Part shown: positions 12,948 through 27,069 of the stretch, in pieces
Numbering within the stretch: the stretch's first letter is position 1
How the letters are laid out: each line of letters opens with the position of its first letter
DNA from: Zeugodacus cucurbitae
Lineage: Eukaryota > Arthropoda > Insecta > Diptera > Tephritidae
Reading direction: 5' to 3'
Assembly: GCF_028554725.1 (NCBI RefSeq)
Contig: NC_071669.1
Span: 6,658,501-6,722,500 of the forward strand
DNA: 64,000 nt
The notes under the pieces: generated by a model
The model's database searches: none
Seen by the model: the letters and a program-made list of their open reading frames with translations, nothing else
Told to the model about the DNA's origin: nothing
Translations under genes and position numbers: made by a program

Positions 12948-15900
12948 TTAAGTTGACTCATTGGCCGTTGCAAATGACGTGCTTGTTGTCGGATTGCTGG
13001 TTGTAGTGGGGGCGGGTGTGTTAGATACAATTGCAGCCACTGCGGTCGCTTGTGATTTACGCTGCCTTGCACCGCGTCCAGATAGTAGATATGATAGATC
13101 GATGGGCTGTTCGCACACCGTTTGAGTATTCTTCCATTTGAGTTTCATTGTTTTGAGTACGGTTTCCAAGTGGTTGCGTTTTTGTTTTATGGTCTAAAAA
13201 AGTTAAAAAAGCGTTTACAAATTTATAAAAGTAAAAGTTAAAAAAAAATTCCCACCTGCACGCTTTGTGGTAATGGCGAAATTAAGTGCACTACTGCTGG
13301 GCTGTTATTGTTTTGACGTTTACGACCGCTGTGCTGTGTTGTTTTATTCGGCGTTTGTCTGCCAGCATTGGCGGACACATCCGGCGCACACGCCGATGAA
13401 GAGACGGGAGTCACTGATCTGTTGCTCGAGCTTCTGGCATTCGATATAGGCTCATTATCAGTCTTTTGACGTTTCGATTTCAATAAAGCTGGATCAACGT
13501 CATGTGGCTAAAATTTTGTAAAACAGTTGTTGTTTATATTTTATTTTATTAAGTTAGCAGTTTATATTACAAGTAACAGTATTATTTCACTTACCGCATA
13601 GCTTTTAGAAATTTTTAACTTTTCCGGAAACTTTCTAAATGCATACGACTTCGTACAAGTCGGATAATTGACCTTTGCTTTCGTGAAGAAGCGCGCCGTT
13701 TTGTCTACACGCAGCTCACAAATGTAGCAATGTGTCTCGTCGGCGCACTCAACTGGTCGTCCCTTACAGAAAGTCGTACGATCGAGCACCCAACAACGCC
13801 CGATAACCAATTCGATCGGCACGATTTCATAGAGCGGCACGCGTACCACTTCATTGGGATAGAAACGACGCGACGGTTCGTGGAATGTCTCGTGCGGTCG
13901 CAAAAAGTGATGACCGAATATGAAACGTTTGCCCTCCTCATTCTTCCACAAGCGTTCCACACGAAAAATATCACACTCATTGTAGTCAATCGTGCCGATC
14001 GTTTCGTATGTATGCTTCTGTTTTGGCACCACATTACCGGCGGCATCTTTGATGGGTATATCGCGCAGCACATAGACCGCATCGCCTTGACGCACATGCA
14101 AATCGCCACGCATCAAAGTCAAATAATAGCGGTGACCCTCTTCCGTGTAATCGTCTAGCGGTATTTCACGGTCCACAATGCGCGGCTCACAACGTTCGCA
14201 CAGATAGTTGTCCGCATCGACATCCGCCTTTGTGCATTCGGTGTGCTGCCAAACCATGCAGCGGGCACATTGTATCATCAGACCCTCGTCCTTGTATAAA
14301 CCACAAATGCAGCGTATAATGTCTTCGTTACATGTGGGCGTTATAACACTGGTGTTTATGTCGTTGGCCACATGATTCGGTGCGATAGAGATAATTGACT
14401 CAAACATTTTCTCCTTCTCATCCGCCAACATTTTTGTTGTTTGCGCACAGTAACCTTTCAACATGGTGGCATCACCGCCAACAATTTCCAACAAACGCTC
14501 GTAAGATTCCTCTTTGTTGCGCTCATACGCTTTGATTAGCTCCTGCAATGCTGTCTCATTACGACTACCTTTTACAACATGTTGCTGTGCCGCTGAGAAT
14601 ACTTTCTGCATATCTGCATTGAATTCCGACGGTTGTTTGTAGTAGCCTTGCTCAATGTTGCTTTGCACAGTCTTCAAGTCAGGCACATCTGACTTGGAAG
14701 GTGCCTTCACCATTTTCTTTTTCTTATTAACAACTGTAGCATTACTGCTGCTAGCATTAGCGTCGCCATCATCACCGTCATTACCCACATCAGTCGTGTT
14801 TGTTGCGCCTGCGCTGTGCGTAAGCGTTAAAACTGCAATATAATGCTTTTGATCAATGGGATCTTTAAGCGTTTCAAGTGAGCTGCAAATATCACGTAGT
14901 ATAACTGCGATTTTGGCCATCTTCTCCACCTCTGGGTCCTGCACAGCGTGTGTTAGGCCACGTGTCTTAATGCTACGCGGTGAACGTAGCGCCGATATTT
15001 GTGCGGCCAATGAAGCAGGCGTAGATGGGCGACGATTTGTGATTGCCGCTGCGCCACTGGCGTTCATTGGTGAACTCGGTGACATGCCATTCACTTTCAT
15101 TTCACTTGTCACCTTTGCTGTACGACGCGCCTTGCAACGTCGTATCTGTGGAAGGAGCGGGAGAAAATATTTAAAAAATACGTCTACATTTGCATAACTG
15201 TATTAGGCCTTCCTTACCTTTTCGAAATTGCGTACCAAAAATATACCGTGTTGTTTGACTAATTTCTTTTCCCTCTCGGAGAGCTGCTGCACAAGTGCGA
15301 CTACCACATCCTTCGATGGCACACGTTCGGTGTTCTTACGCGCCTTGCGTTTACGTTGACGCCCATTACGCGTGTCTTTTGCCGTTGCGTCGGTGTTCTA
15401 TAATAAAAGTGAATTCAATGTTTAGCCTTTTTAATTAATTCAATGTTAAAACACCAAATGCTTACCTTAGTTTCAACTGGTAACGGTTTAATGCGTTGTG
15501 ATTTGCCACCGATCACGCCACGACATTGCGGTGTATTACAGCGACATGGCTGTCCTTCCGATGGATTGAAGAGCGAAAAATTATAGTCATATGAAAGTTC
15601 CTCGCCCGGTTCTATGTTTCGTTTAGCAAATAGCGCCATACGTGACAACCCATTAACGGACCATTTCTGCATCTCGCAATTCGGCTGACACGAGTGATTC
15701 ACAAAACGCCCGTCACTGCCCATACGATGACCATCGATTACCAAACCACCATCCAAATGCAAGCAATAGTGGTGTGTATCATTTAAATAGATGGTGCCCA
15801 TGCGATCCTTGAACTCACGCTCAGTTACCACCTCACCCACATACTCCAATATGTATGTGCCCTTCACAATCGGCATTTTAGTGCGCACACCCCAACCCTT

Positions 15901-18900
15901 GTCGGTGGTCATGAAGCGTTCCACACCAGGCGCCACCTCATGACGTTGAATTTTCTGATTGCGACATTTTTCGCGTGACGGACAACTCGACGGTGAACAT
16001 TCGGTGTACACCATACGATTCAAACAATTATCGCCACAACCTTGATCCGGCTTGCAATTGCAAGTAGGATGATCGATACCGGCCGTATTGGGACGCACCG
16101 CATCGGCATATATATTTGTACGTATCTTTCGATAATTCCACGAAGGCACAGTGATTCTGGTGGGCAACTTGGAGTTGGTATAGGCCCACCAGATGTCGTA
16201 GGGTAGTTGAAAGTCGATTTGTGTGCGACGAAAGTAGGTTTCACAATAGGGTGGCGGTAAGAGGGAAGGCGTTAAAGGCGTATTTGGTAAGCTATTGTGC
16301 GGTGCACTTTCAGCAGTCGAAGTATTGCTAACCTCACTAATTGCTAATGTTGTGGACGCTGTTGGTAGCTCCTTTCTATCCGTCGATTTTTTCGGGTTTA
16401 AAGGTGTATGCAATTGTTTGAAATAATCCGAAAACAAGCCAGCAGGCAAATAATTCTTCTTTAGACGTGCAACTTTCCGCACTGAAGTGGTGCTAGCGCT
16501 ACTCGCACACGTCACATTCGTTGACGTCGAACATTTTTCGTCGCTGGTATCACTTGTAGCTGCCTCCGAGTCAATGAAGGGCGTTTCACTACGCGGTAAA
16601 ATATCCTGTTCCAAATAGTCAATACTTGAGTCCTTGGCGGCGGCTTCAACAGCAATTTCCTCGGGTGTCGATTGTGGTATATCCTTGATAATGCTGCTAT
16701 CACAATTCGAATCCATACTCTGACGCAGTGCACTTACTAGCGTAGGCTGTGCTGTGCTGGGACGTTTGAGACGTATTTTACAGCTAAAATTTGTGTTGGG
16801 ATCAATGCCAGCGGGTAATTTGACTTTAGCCTCCAGTGACTTCGCGGTGATAATTTTATGTACAGTTGATTTACTAAAGCTTGCCGGACGGTCTGAGGTT
16901 TTCGATGTGGTTGCAGTTTTCCTATTTTGCTTTGTGAGTGTTGACGACAATTGTTTGCTACTTGGTGCTGGCTCTACTTTAGGCTTCTTGCGTGGGTTGT
17001 CTGGTGTAAATAGCGCTGGTTGTGTAACAGTGGTTGGTAGAATTGCAGCTGCTGAGAGTTTAGGCTTACGACCTCGTGCTCTGGGTATTGCATTGTTAGT
17101 TGCGGCTAAAGGCTGCACTTTCTCAACTAGCAACACTTTTGCGGCCTGCACAACAACATTCAACTCTGGGACCTTCGTTCTTTTGTTAGACTTGGTGACG
17201 ACCATGGTATGCGATAAATTGTTTACAATGGGTGCTTCGGCAACTGTTGATTGCTGCACAGCAGTTTGTGTCACTCGAGATTTGCGAGTCGCCAACTCAG
17301 TGTTTTCAGCTACCAACTGTTGTGCATCAGTCGATGTATTGACTACTGCTCCAACTGCTGCGCCTATGGCTTGATCACTTGTGATTTTCGGCTTACGTCC
17401 AGCACGTCCCTTACGCGGTACAAATGAGTTCTCTTTATGCTCTTCTGTTACTTCTGGCGTTGCCTCTGCGCCAACACCAAGTGTGGGCGCTGCAGCTGAG
17501 GTCGAAGGCGTTGGTGTGCCGCGTAAACGCTCCAATGCAACGACAGATAGACGTGGTGTGCGATTGGCGCGTTCGAGAAAACTATCACTGGCTTCGCCTG
17601 AGACCGGCACGCGATCACATTGTTTCTCTGGCGTTGACGTAACGGCTGTTTGTGGTTTAGACGCTGCATTAACACTATCAGTAGCGCATACTGAGTTAGT
17701 AAGCGGTTCTGTTGGTAATGTCTGTTTAGGTAGCACTCCTTTCGGTTGCCTTTTCAAGGGCTGTGTACGCTCCACTTCATCTTCAACGATGTCCAACAGC
17801 AGTTGTTCATTTATTTTCCGCTTTTTACGACGTCGCACATTCGGAAAACCGGTACGATTGATTTTCTTACGCTTACGCTTCAGTAACAAATTAGCTGCAC
17901 CGGTTTTATTCAGTAGCGTTTCAACGACACGCGTAGCAGTGCTCTCAGTTTTTGCCGCCGCGGTTGCCACAGTAATTGTAGGTGTCAACTCTTGCGTCAT
18001 GAGCGGAGAATTCACTTCGGCTTTAGTAACTATCGGTGGAATACTCGATACGCTACTCGAACCTTCATTTAATTTCACAATTGGCGGTATTTGTATCTCT
18101 AGCGCCACAGATGGTTCGAATACGCCAGGCGGCGGTGTCTCTACCAGCTGATGTTGGTTAAGATTCATGCTAGACGCGGATTGTTTTTGTTTACTCAGCA
18201 CTGAGGTAGGCGATTCCTTCTCATCCGCATTGCCTTGAGTGTTATTGCTGGTGGCAACAATTTTCGACACAAGCACTTCAAGACGTGAGCGTTTGCGGTG
18301 CGCAACTTCGCTCTGTTTCGTGCTGCCCGCCAATGAAATCGGACTTATATCGAGTATTTTGTGACTTAGCGTATTGTCGATGGTGATGCGTAAGGGTGAG
18401 CTATTGCTGTGGTGGCTACTGCTCTTCGATGCAATGCCGGCACTCTCGCGCCCCTCCTCCTGTTGTAGAAATTGTCGTTTCTTTGGTGTAAGGCCGGCTT
18501 TGGAAGATTTGGTGCTGCCACTATGTGTGCTACCAGTGACCGAAAGTGTTGCCGAGCTGCCACAGATTGCGCCAAATTGCTGTTGACTATGTTGCGCTTT
18601 GCCAGCAGACGCCAATTTAGTCGATGCAACCGCAGCGGCCCAAGCCTCAACGGCAGTGCTGCCAAACAGCTTCGCTGCTACAGCGGCGGCCGCTTCCGTC
18701 GATTTCTCGCCGGGTGTTAACAGATAATGACGTTTCTTTAGCGGTAATTTATGGTCGTCTGGACTAGAGCTAGTATTTGCCTTCTTATGACGTCGTTTTG
18801 CGCCACCACCACCACCACTACCGCTACCCAGCACCGACGCACTACCGAAACCACCAATATTACTACCACCGCCAGCGCTGCCCGCTAAAACAGCATACTC

Positions 18901-21900
18901 TTGGTTTTCGCTCATTTTACGTTTTTTTAATGAACGTTTATCGCGCTGCTCACGTCTACCGCTGCCAGCTGCCGTTGCAGTAGAATTGGCAGCCTGCAGT
19001 TTGCCACTAGTTTCCACAAGCAACTTATCTTTGTTGTTGTTACTGTTGCTACCGCTCGCCTTGTCATTGCCAAGCGCACCACTTTGTATGCGACAACGCG
19101 CGCTGAATGTGTTAACCAGTATATCGATTTCGGTCAGCAACTTGGAGTCGATAACCGCACCACTTTTGTTGGAGGAAGGATAACGCAGAAAGCTTTTACG
19201 TCGACGCCGTCTACGCACCTTAGACGTGCTAGAGTAGTAGGAGCTGCAGTAACTAGCGACAGATGAGCGACGCGATTTTATTTTCCGCGTAGAATTCGCT
19301 TGCGGTAATAGCAATTCGTGCGCAGCGCCGTTGCCAGTTCCTGTAGTGTGCTTGCGCTGCAATAGCAGCTTGCGACTGAATCCATAGCCATCTTGTGAAC
19401 CACTGCCATCGACATTTTCATGCAAACCGCCAGCGAATATATTTCCACCGCTTGCGAGCGCACTACTGCTGCTACCGCGTCCGAAGTACTCGCCCGTCGC
19501 AATGAACCGATTAATTTCACCATATTTCTTCGAGGCGCTCGTCGTTGGCAAACTCTCCAAATTGGGTTTGCACACATATTCGTTGCTCTCTTCGCTACTC
19601 TGGCCAAGCGAGAGCCCAGCAAGTTGCAGTAAATCCTTTTCCACGTCATTCAAGTTCCCTGCCAGATTCCCAACCGATTTTGAATGTGCGCGCAATAGCG
19701 CCGAACGTCGCTTTCGGCGATATTTTGACGACTTTAAAGAAGCACCATCCTTGCCCTCCTTACAATCGCTGCGGTAGCCACAACTTTTTGCACGGCTGCG
19801 GCGGCTGGCACAACTTTTCATGCTGTAACGGCTTTTGCCGCTCGCATCGCTTTTGTAACCGGAATGATCGCGCGGCGCACGCGCATGAACCGAACCATAA
19901 TCCGAGACGTAACCACTTTTCGCGGCGAGTATTTTACTACAAATTGTTGTATTACCGCCGCCGCCATCACTTTTGTAGCCGCTGACGCTGGGGCGTCGAA
20001 ATTTCTTATTCACGTCTATTTTACGCCACACGGGATCTAACTGTAGCTCTTCTTTGGATACATTTTTTGCTGTTGTTGTTGTTAAAGTTTGTCCACCAAC
20101 GGTACTACTACTTATTAATGTAGCAGACGCTTTTGCCATATTTTTACTGCTCGGTGTATTTGCCAAATTGACGCTTGACGCACTCAGCGATTGGCGACGC
20201 TTATTGCGTGGTGGCGGATAGAGCACGCGCTCTGTAGCGGCATACATGCGCTTATCCAAATATGCAATATCGATTTTGGGTTTCGGAGAGTTGGCACTAC
20301 AACTACCGCTGCCATCTTGCGTTTGACTTTTGCAGGGTGAAACTGAAGGTTGTCGCGTCTTATCGGTTGTTTCTAAAACACGATGGCGCCGCTTCTGACT
20401 TGGCGTTGTGGCCGCCAAACGTGTAGTGCTACTAATATTACTACTGCCCATGGCACTCGTCAGCTTTGGCGATGGTGATGTACAACTTTGTGTTGTTGTT
20501 GTACTCGTTGTAGATATAACACCGGAGTCAGCAGATTCATTGATATTCGACGCGATTGAGCTAGCAGCGACAATTTTCGTGGCGGAAGTAGACATGATTA
20601 CCGATGTTGCTACACTTAAGGGCATTGTTTCTGATTGCTCCGTATTTGTGCTGGTTGGCAACTTTTTCGGTCTGCCACGTTTCTTTTTGCCGCTAGCGGT
20701 AAGGCCTTCAGTTTGGGAATTCGCGGAATAAATATTGGCTACAGCATCTGTTGCGGGCTTATTTCTGACAAGTGGTTTATTAATCTCAAGATTTTTGCGC
20801 TCCACCGTAGCTGTGGTACTGCTACTACCCAACATTTGTGTCTTCTCCATAAAATCCTGCAACAACGTCGACTGGTATTGCGGTAGGCGTTTAGTGCGCG
20901 TTTTGCGATAGCCATCCCCACCGGTGGGTGTATCATCGCCATCACTCTCTACACGCTTAATAGCTGCATTTACCACATCATCCAATTTTAGTTCGTTATC
21001 ACTGTTATCACTGCCGTGACTAAAAGTGGCTGATCCAGCAGCCAGCGCCGAGTTATTACTACACGCCAAAGGCTTAATTTGTGGTACGTTATTGGGATTG
21101 GTATTGATAGCTGTGAGTAGAAGACGTGGTGCACGTTTTTGCAATTGGTGTTGTTGTTTTTGTTTGTATATGGGCGCATCATTGTCCGAATCGGAAGAAT
21201 ATGTGTTTGAATTGTGTTGATGGTTCGACTGCACTGACTTAATAACGGTAGCTGCTGCGGATATTGCGGGTTTCTTTAAATTCGACAACACTTTAGCTTG
21301 CACCTACGGTGGTAAAATTGATTATAAAAAAAAATGTTGATTGAAATATTTAAAAATTTAAGAGTACCTTTTTCCTTTTAACTCGTACACGCCTGGTCAA
21401 AGACTTATCTGTACTAGCTGCAATAGTTGTTGTGGTAGCCTCTGAGCAGCCAGACTCTGCAGTAGCATCACTGAGACACGGCGCTTGTGGTAGCAAGTGC
21501 GCTAATGGAAGTCCAATGCTGGGCGCTGTCGATGTCGGTTGCACAGTGTTGTTAACCTCAGTGCCGCTGGCATTTTCAGTTCCACCAAAAATATCACCCG
21601 ATTCACTACTATTATTACAATTATGCTGCTGCGCTGTATCAACCGACATCTTATTAGCACCGCCTTTATACGTTTGTTGCTCCTTAGACTCTAATGTTAC
21701 TTTTAATGGCTGCAAATTTTGTTGTTGCAGCTTTATGTTGCTTAACTTAACTGTTAGTGGCTTTGTTATGGGCTTTGTTATGGTGTTGTTATTATAATGT
21801 ACCCTTTCGCTATATGCGTGCTTTTGCGTTTTCGTTCTATCACAAATGTCGCCACTGGAATCGGTATTGCTTATAACTACTACGTTATGGGTAGGTTTTT

Positions 21901-22286
21901 TGGTATTAGAAAGAGTTTTAATTATATTAGTGGGACGTATAGCTGAGATTTTCATACGTAAACCATCGACGTCCGAACGTTGTACGCTGAATTGTGTTAC
22001 TGTAGAAGACGATTTCGTAGATGCTGTGTTAGATTTACGTTTAGAACATGTTGCGTTTGTAAGAGAATTTTGTGTGTTGGTAGTTTCAGAAGAAGAGCTA
22101 CTCGACTGATCTGTAACCGTATCGGATTCCTGTAATAAAGAAAAAATTTATTGAAAATATACATTCAAAGCACTTTGTACACAAACTTACCTCATTTTCA
22201 CTAACGGATTCAGGTTGATTCTGCACGTCCTGTGATTGCGTGGCCAAAACATTCTCTGCTCCTAACTCATTTATCGATTTGTTCAT
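12948..22286 (-). CDS. ash1: Histone-lysine N-methyltransferase ASH1 (absent, small or homeotic discs 1)
   Basis: Trithorax-group nuclear chromatin protein; the ASH1 SET domain methylates H3K36. Seven coding exons on the minus strand: 22286-22191, 22129-21368, 21303-15466, 15397-15218, 15145-13595, 13507-13256 and 13193-12948. All join in phase and give about 2974 aa. The long N-terminal two thirds is Ser/Thr/Ala/Lys-rich and disordered, with three AT-hook-like motifs: KKKRGRPKK (about 490), RAGRKPK (about 1590) and RGRKPK (about 1695). AWS Cys cluster at about 2025-2080 (CNCKPDQGCGDNC). SET domain at about 2080-2210 with KGWGVRT, GRFVNHSCQPNC (about 2155) and ELSYDYNF. Post-SET CRCNTPQCRG at about 2215. 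A divergent bromodomain in the 15145-13595 exon is followed by a PHD finger (CICGLYKDEGLMIQCARC, about 2570-2615) and a BAH domain (about 2640-2780). This is the ASH1 domain order. It is longer than Drosophila ASH1 (about 2200 aa), mainly through low-complexity sequence. Confidence 0.97.
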
Positions 22287-24539
22287 ATTTTAGTGAAGCA
22301 AAAGCTCTAGATATTTAAAAAATAGAACAAATAATCTTAGAAATTGATATTTATTTATTTGGATTATCTTTAAAATAGAATATGCATTCCTTATATTAAT
22401 AAATTGTACAAATCAATATTTGGTTTTTAACCGCATATTTATTAGAAAAACAAGTAATAACTTAAGCAATCATTACCAAAATTTATTAACCACAACTTTC
22501 ATTATGTAAATACAACCATTGATTTAATTATCCACATTAAAAAAAATATTGAAATATGAAATTGAAATCACATCTAACTCACGCACATTATTCTGTAAGC
22601 ATAAAAAACAAAGGTTTTAAATTCTAAAAAACTGTTTTAACTGCTACGACGTTTAGGCATTTGAGGTCAACGTGACTAAAGCAGCATATTTACATTTTTA
22701 CCACCAATGGTTTGTACAAAGATTGCCTTTATTTTTTTCTCCCCCGCTGCTCTACAGCACAAAGATGTGTGTAGGGAGTCACATAGTGCAGTAGTAAATT
22801 AAATATTCAGTTAGGTAGCCTATGTACTAATAAGAAATGTATTTCAGCACACTTGTATAATTTGGCAAGCATTAACGCACCATTTACAAGTTTTTAAGTA
22901 CGTGCAGGGCTGGAGTTACTCAGGCGTAACGCAGGATAAACTTTAAGTGCAGCTGCAACAAATATGCATACAAAGTGTATATTATTGCCTGAATTAGGGT
23001 GCAGAAACAAAGCGTCGTGCAAAAATATTTTCTTAATTAAAATAATTGTTTCACGTAATTATATTAGTAATTTTTTAATACCCTACGACTGATCATCCGT
23101 TTTTATAACATCATAATATAGCCTATTACACAAAGTAGGTCAAACCACCAAAGCCACAACCAAGCCAAAACCCAACCAGCTAGTAAGCTAGTCAGACAAA
23201 CTAGCCAATAAAATCAAACACTGTTACCACTGCATATATGCATATATGCTTTTGTTAAATCATACACATGCACACAAAACAACAATGCACACTTCATTTA
23301 ACTAGCTAAACAAGAATGCATTGCATTTTATGTTGATTTAATAATAATTTAATGTTTTTGTATTACACAAATTTATTGTATTATTGTTTTAGTTATCATG
23401 TAGTGCACTTACACGTTTTGCAATTTTACGTTTTCTTCCTACGTGCACTGCAGTTTCTTTCCGTTTCAGCCTATACACTTACACTAAATGCTTATAAATT
23501 GTATTCATTACTTTATGCACATTACACGCTTACACAATTTTTAGTTATTCTAATTAAAAAATCATAAGAAAAAATTAGCTACATCAAAATACAAAGATTC
23601 ACTTTTCACTTTTTCCATCTATTTGCTGGCACTTTTCTTTCTTTGTTGCTTTTTGCGTATTCTTCCACTATTGGTTTGCTTTGTTCCACGCTTGCATTCG
23701 TATGCTGCTTTGGTGTCTTTCTTTTGCTTCGACTCCGTCATTCACACAAATTTATCCGTCTGCATTTACATTCTTAAAATGGCGCCGTTTTTCTTTGCTC
23801 AATGACTTCTGACCGCGTCGACGACTTTGAACATTTCACTTTCTTTCAAATCAATATTTTCACTATTTCCTTAGATATTTCATATAAATTTCATATACAC
23901 ACAAATCAATATGCAATGCTTCAATTAATGCAAACAGTTTAAGGAATTTCAATTGTAATTTTACTGGTGAATTTCAAAATGTATGAAATTAAAATCACAA
24001 TACACTTATCAAAATAATAAAGGAAAGAAAAACACTGACAACGGTCGAAATGGGAAAGGTAAAAATGAAATGACATTCGCAAGAATAGATAACGAAAGAG
24101 AGATAAGAAAAGCGATGGAGAATTGAGTTGAGGAATTTTAGAACAGTTTGGTGGTAATTGGGTATTACATATAAGTTATAGTTTAAGCTCTATCTAAACT
24201 GCACGTTATTATAAATATAACTATTTATAAACTGTTATATTTGTAATTGAGATATGGGACGTCAATCCACTAAAATATTCAATTAAACATAAATTGCTGT
24301 ACCAACGCATATTACACAGCCTTTGCTCAAAAATGTGAACTAACCTTTAATTTGTACATTATCTTCAATCACTGAACACACTCCACTGCAGTTTTACCAA
24401 CTCTGACATTTCGCTATATTTTATTTTTGTGTTGTTGCTTTACATTATATTCGTGTTATCCCATTTGTGAAAATAATTTTATACTGCTGTTATTTTAGTA
24501 AATATCTTAAACAAAATTATATATTTGTATTCAAACAAG
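22287..24539. promoter_or_regulatory. Divergent intergenic region between ash1 and Taf6
   Basis: About 2.25 kb between head-to-head start codons. It is expected to contain the ash1 5' UTR (possibly with a non-coding exon and intron) and the Taf6 promoter. The region at 23600-23830 is somewhat richer in GC and could hold the ash1 transcription start; this is inference only. No coding sequence is recognised. Confidence 0.45.
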
Positions 24540-26945
24540 ATGAGTATAAACGCCGGACGTGCAGCTGGTGATATGCTTTACGGCACCACGCTCTCTGCTG
24601 AATCCATGAAAGTGATAGCAGAGAGCATTGGCGTGGGCACACTACCGGATGACGCCGCCAAGGAACTGGCGGAAGATGTAAGCTTTAAAATTAAGCGCAT
24701 TGTGCAAGATGCTGCCAAGTTCATGCATCACTCCAAACGTGAGCGTTTAATGTTGAGCGATATAGATCACGCGCTCAAGGTACGCAACATAGAACCCCAG
24801 TATGGTTTTACGGCCAACGATTTTGTGCCATTCCGTTTTGCATCCGGTGGTGGACGTGAATTGCATTTTATTGAAGAAAAAGAAATGGATCTAAATGAAA
24901 TTGTACAAAGTGGCGCGCCCAAAGTACCGTTGGACATAACATTAAGATCTCATTGGTTAGTAGTGGATGGCATACAACCGACAATACCTGAAAACCCACC
25001 GCCTCTCTCAAAGGACTCACAAGCGCTTGAGTCTGTTAATCCTGTTGTGAAATTGGAACAAGGCGTGACGAAAGATGCTGCCGGTAAACCGGCCACAGGC
25101 AAAATACATAAGCTACGCAATGTGGAAACTGTGCATGTTAAACAGTTGGCGACGCACGAATTGTCCGTGGAACAACAACTTTATTACAAAGAAATCACCG
25201 AAGCTTGTGTGGGCTCGGACGAACCGCGACGTGGCGAAGCGCTCCAGTCGCTGGCGTCAGATCCTGGTCTACACGAAATGCTGCCACGTATGTGCACATT
25301 TATAGCGGAAGGTGTGAAAGTGAATGTGGTGCAAAACAATTTGGCGCTGCTCATTTACCTCATGCGTATGGTGCGCGCTCTATTGGATAATCCATCACTC
25401 TATTTGGAGAAATATGTAGGTTTTTGTTAACTAAATTGGATTATACAGATTTTTCTTATTCATTGACTTCATTACAGTTACATGAGTTGATACCATCGGT
25501 CACTACATGTATTGTCTCCAAACAACTGTGCATGCGTCCAGAATTGGACAATCATTGGGCTTTGCGTGATTTCGCATCTCGTCTAATGGCGATGATCTGT
25601 AAGAATTTCAATACCTCCACTAATAATCTGCAAACGCGTGTAACACGGTAATATACCATAGAATAATTATTTTAATTTTATTTAAAATTTATTTTTATAT
25701 TTTTTTTTATTTATTTTATATTCAACAGCATCTTCAGCAAAGCGCTGCAGAATGATAAGACGCATTTATCTTCACTGTACGGTGCTATTGCGGGTCTAAC
25801 AGAAATGGGCGCAGAAGTTGTGAAAGTCTTCATTATACCGCGTTTAAAATTCATATCTGAGCGCATTGAACCACTGCTGCTCGGCAACCAAATGCAGAGT
25901 AATACCGATAAAACCGCCGCAGGTCACATACGCGCCATGCTGCAAAAATGTTGTCCACCTGTGCTCAAACAAATACGTCGTTCACCAGATTATACCGAAG
26001 AGTATAGGTTAGTTCATCAGTTATTTATCAGTATATAATAACACTTAACATTTTTTTTCTTTTTGCTCTAGAAACGATTATGGTTTTATGGGCCCAGCGC
26101 TGTGTCAGGCCGTAATTAAAGCACGCAATGCACCACCGTCTACCACCACACCAACACCGAGCAGCATTTCTAATGCACCAATTACCTCAGCGGCGGCTAC
26201 CGCTTCAACGGTGGGACGTCCACAAGTGACGCAAATTAAGTAAGCGCCAACCCTTTATAAATATTTATAACAGTTTATTATTAATAATTCACGTGTTTGT
26301 GTTTAGTAGTTCTGTTGTGACGACCATACCACAGTTGCGCGCCATACAACATCCCAATCAGCCGCCACAGAAGTTTGTCATAGTTTCGCAGGCGAGTACC
26401 CAGCAACAAGCGCAACAACAGCAACAAGTACAACATATGCAGCAGCAGCACACACAGCAACAACAACAAGTGTCCGCTATACATCAACGACCGGCAACGC
26501 CGCAATCGGTGTTGTTAACCACGCAGCTGAATGGCAGTGGCGGCAGTGTTGGTAGTGTGACTAATTCGCTTTTGAATATCAGCGATAGAGTGAGTGTGCC
26601 GTTGGCAAACAATTGTTTAACACTCTTATTTTATGTTTTTATTTATTGAAATTATTAGTTTTTTTTTATTGAAATTATTATTTTTTTTATTGAAATTATT
26701 TTATTTTTTTTATTGAAAATTATTTTTTTTTTATTGAAATTATTTAATTTTTTTTTTATTGAAAATTGTTTTATTTTTTTATTGAAAATTATTTTATTTT
26801 TTATTGAAATTATTTTATTTCTTTTATTAAAATTCTTATTTTTTAATTTTTTTCACAGGCATCGGTCGACTCAAATTCAATAATCATTGAAACGGAAGAA
26901 ATACGCGCGCCACCAGAGTTGGATGATCTATCGCATTTGGAATAA
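24540..26945 (+). CDS. Taf6: Transcription initiation factor TFIID subunit 6
   Basis: TFIID (and SAGA-type complex) subunit that pairs with TAF9 through a histone fold. Six coding exons: 24540-25415, 25478-25647, 25729-26007, 26072-26239, 26307-26589 and 26859-26945, giving about 620 aa (Drosophila TAF6 is about 590). The ATG at 24540 is chosen because [19 protein letters not shown] leads straight into the histone fold (about 10-80; [23 protein letters not shown]). The linker [20 protein letters not shown] is conserved. The middle HEAT-repeat domain (TAF6C) runs from [19 protein letters not shown] through [20 protein letters not shown] and [13 protein letters not shown]. The C-terminal exons are Gln-rich (26400-26470). 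Intron 5 carries a short tandem repeat. Confidence 0.97.
26636..26850 (+). repeat. Intronic minisatellite in Taf6 intron 5
   Basis: About nine imperfect head-to-tail copies of a 20-25 bp unit, core tttttattgaaattatt, with variable T-run length. They fill almost the whole of intron 5 and stop just before its 3' splice site. Confidence 0.85.
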
Positions 26946-27046
26946 GTCAAAAAATTAAAAAATAATATTAAATAAATTAAAAGCAAAATTTGTATGCAAT
27001 TAGTTATAGGCAATATTATATTAAGTTTTAAGTCAATTGAGCGAAG

Positions 27047-27052
27047 AATAAA
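27047..27052 (+). promoter_or_regulatory. Poly(A) signal AATAAA of Taf6
   Basis: Canonical AATAAA about 100 bp after the Taf6 stop codon, followed by a TGTGTGTG-containing segment about 13 bp downstream. The arrangement is typical of a 3' end signal. Confidence 0.6.
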
Positions 27053-27069
27053 TTTTTCTTAATAATGTG

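Noticed and set aside
16754..18151. Long open frames on the plus strand (about 206 and 256 codons) opposite ash1
   Set aside because: They are antisense shadows of the strongly biased, stop-poor ash1 coding exon and encode no known motif; ash1 on the minus strand explains the region.
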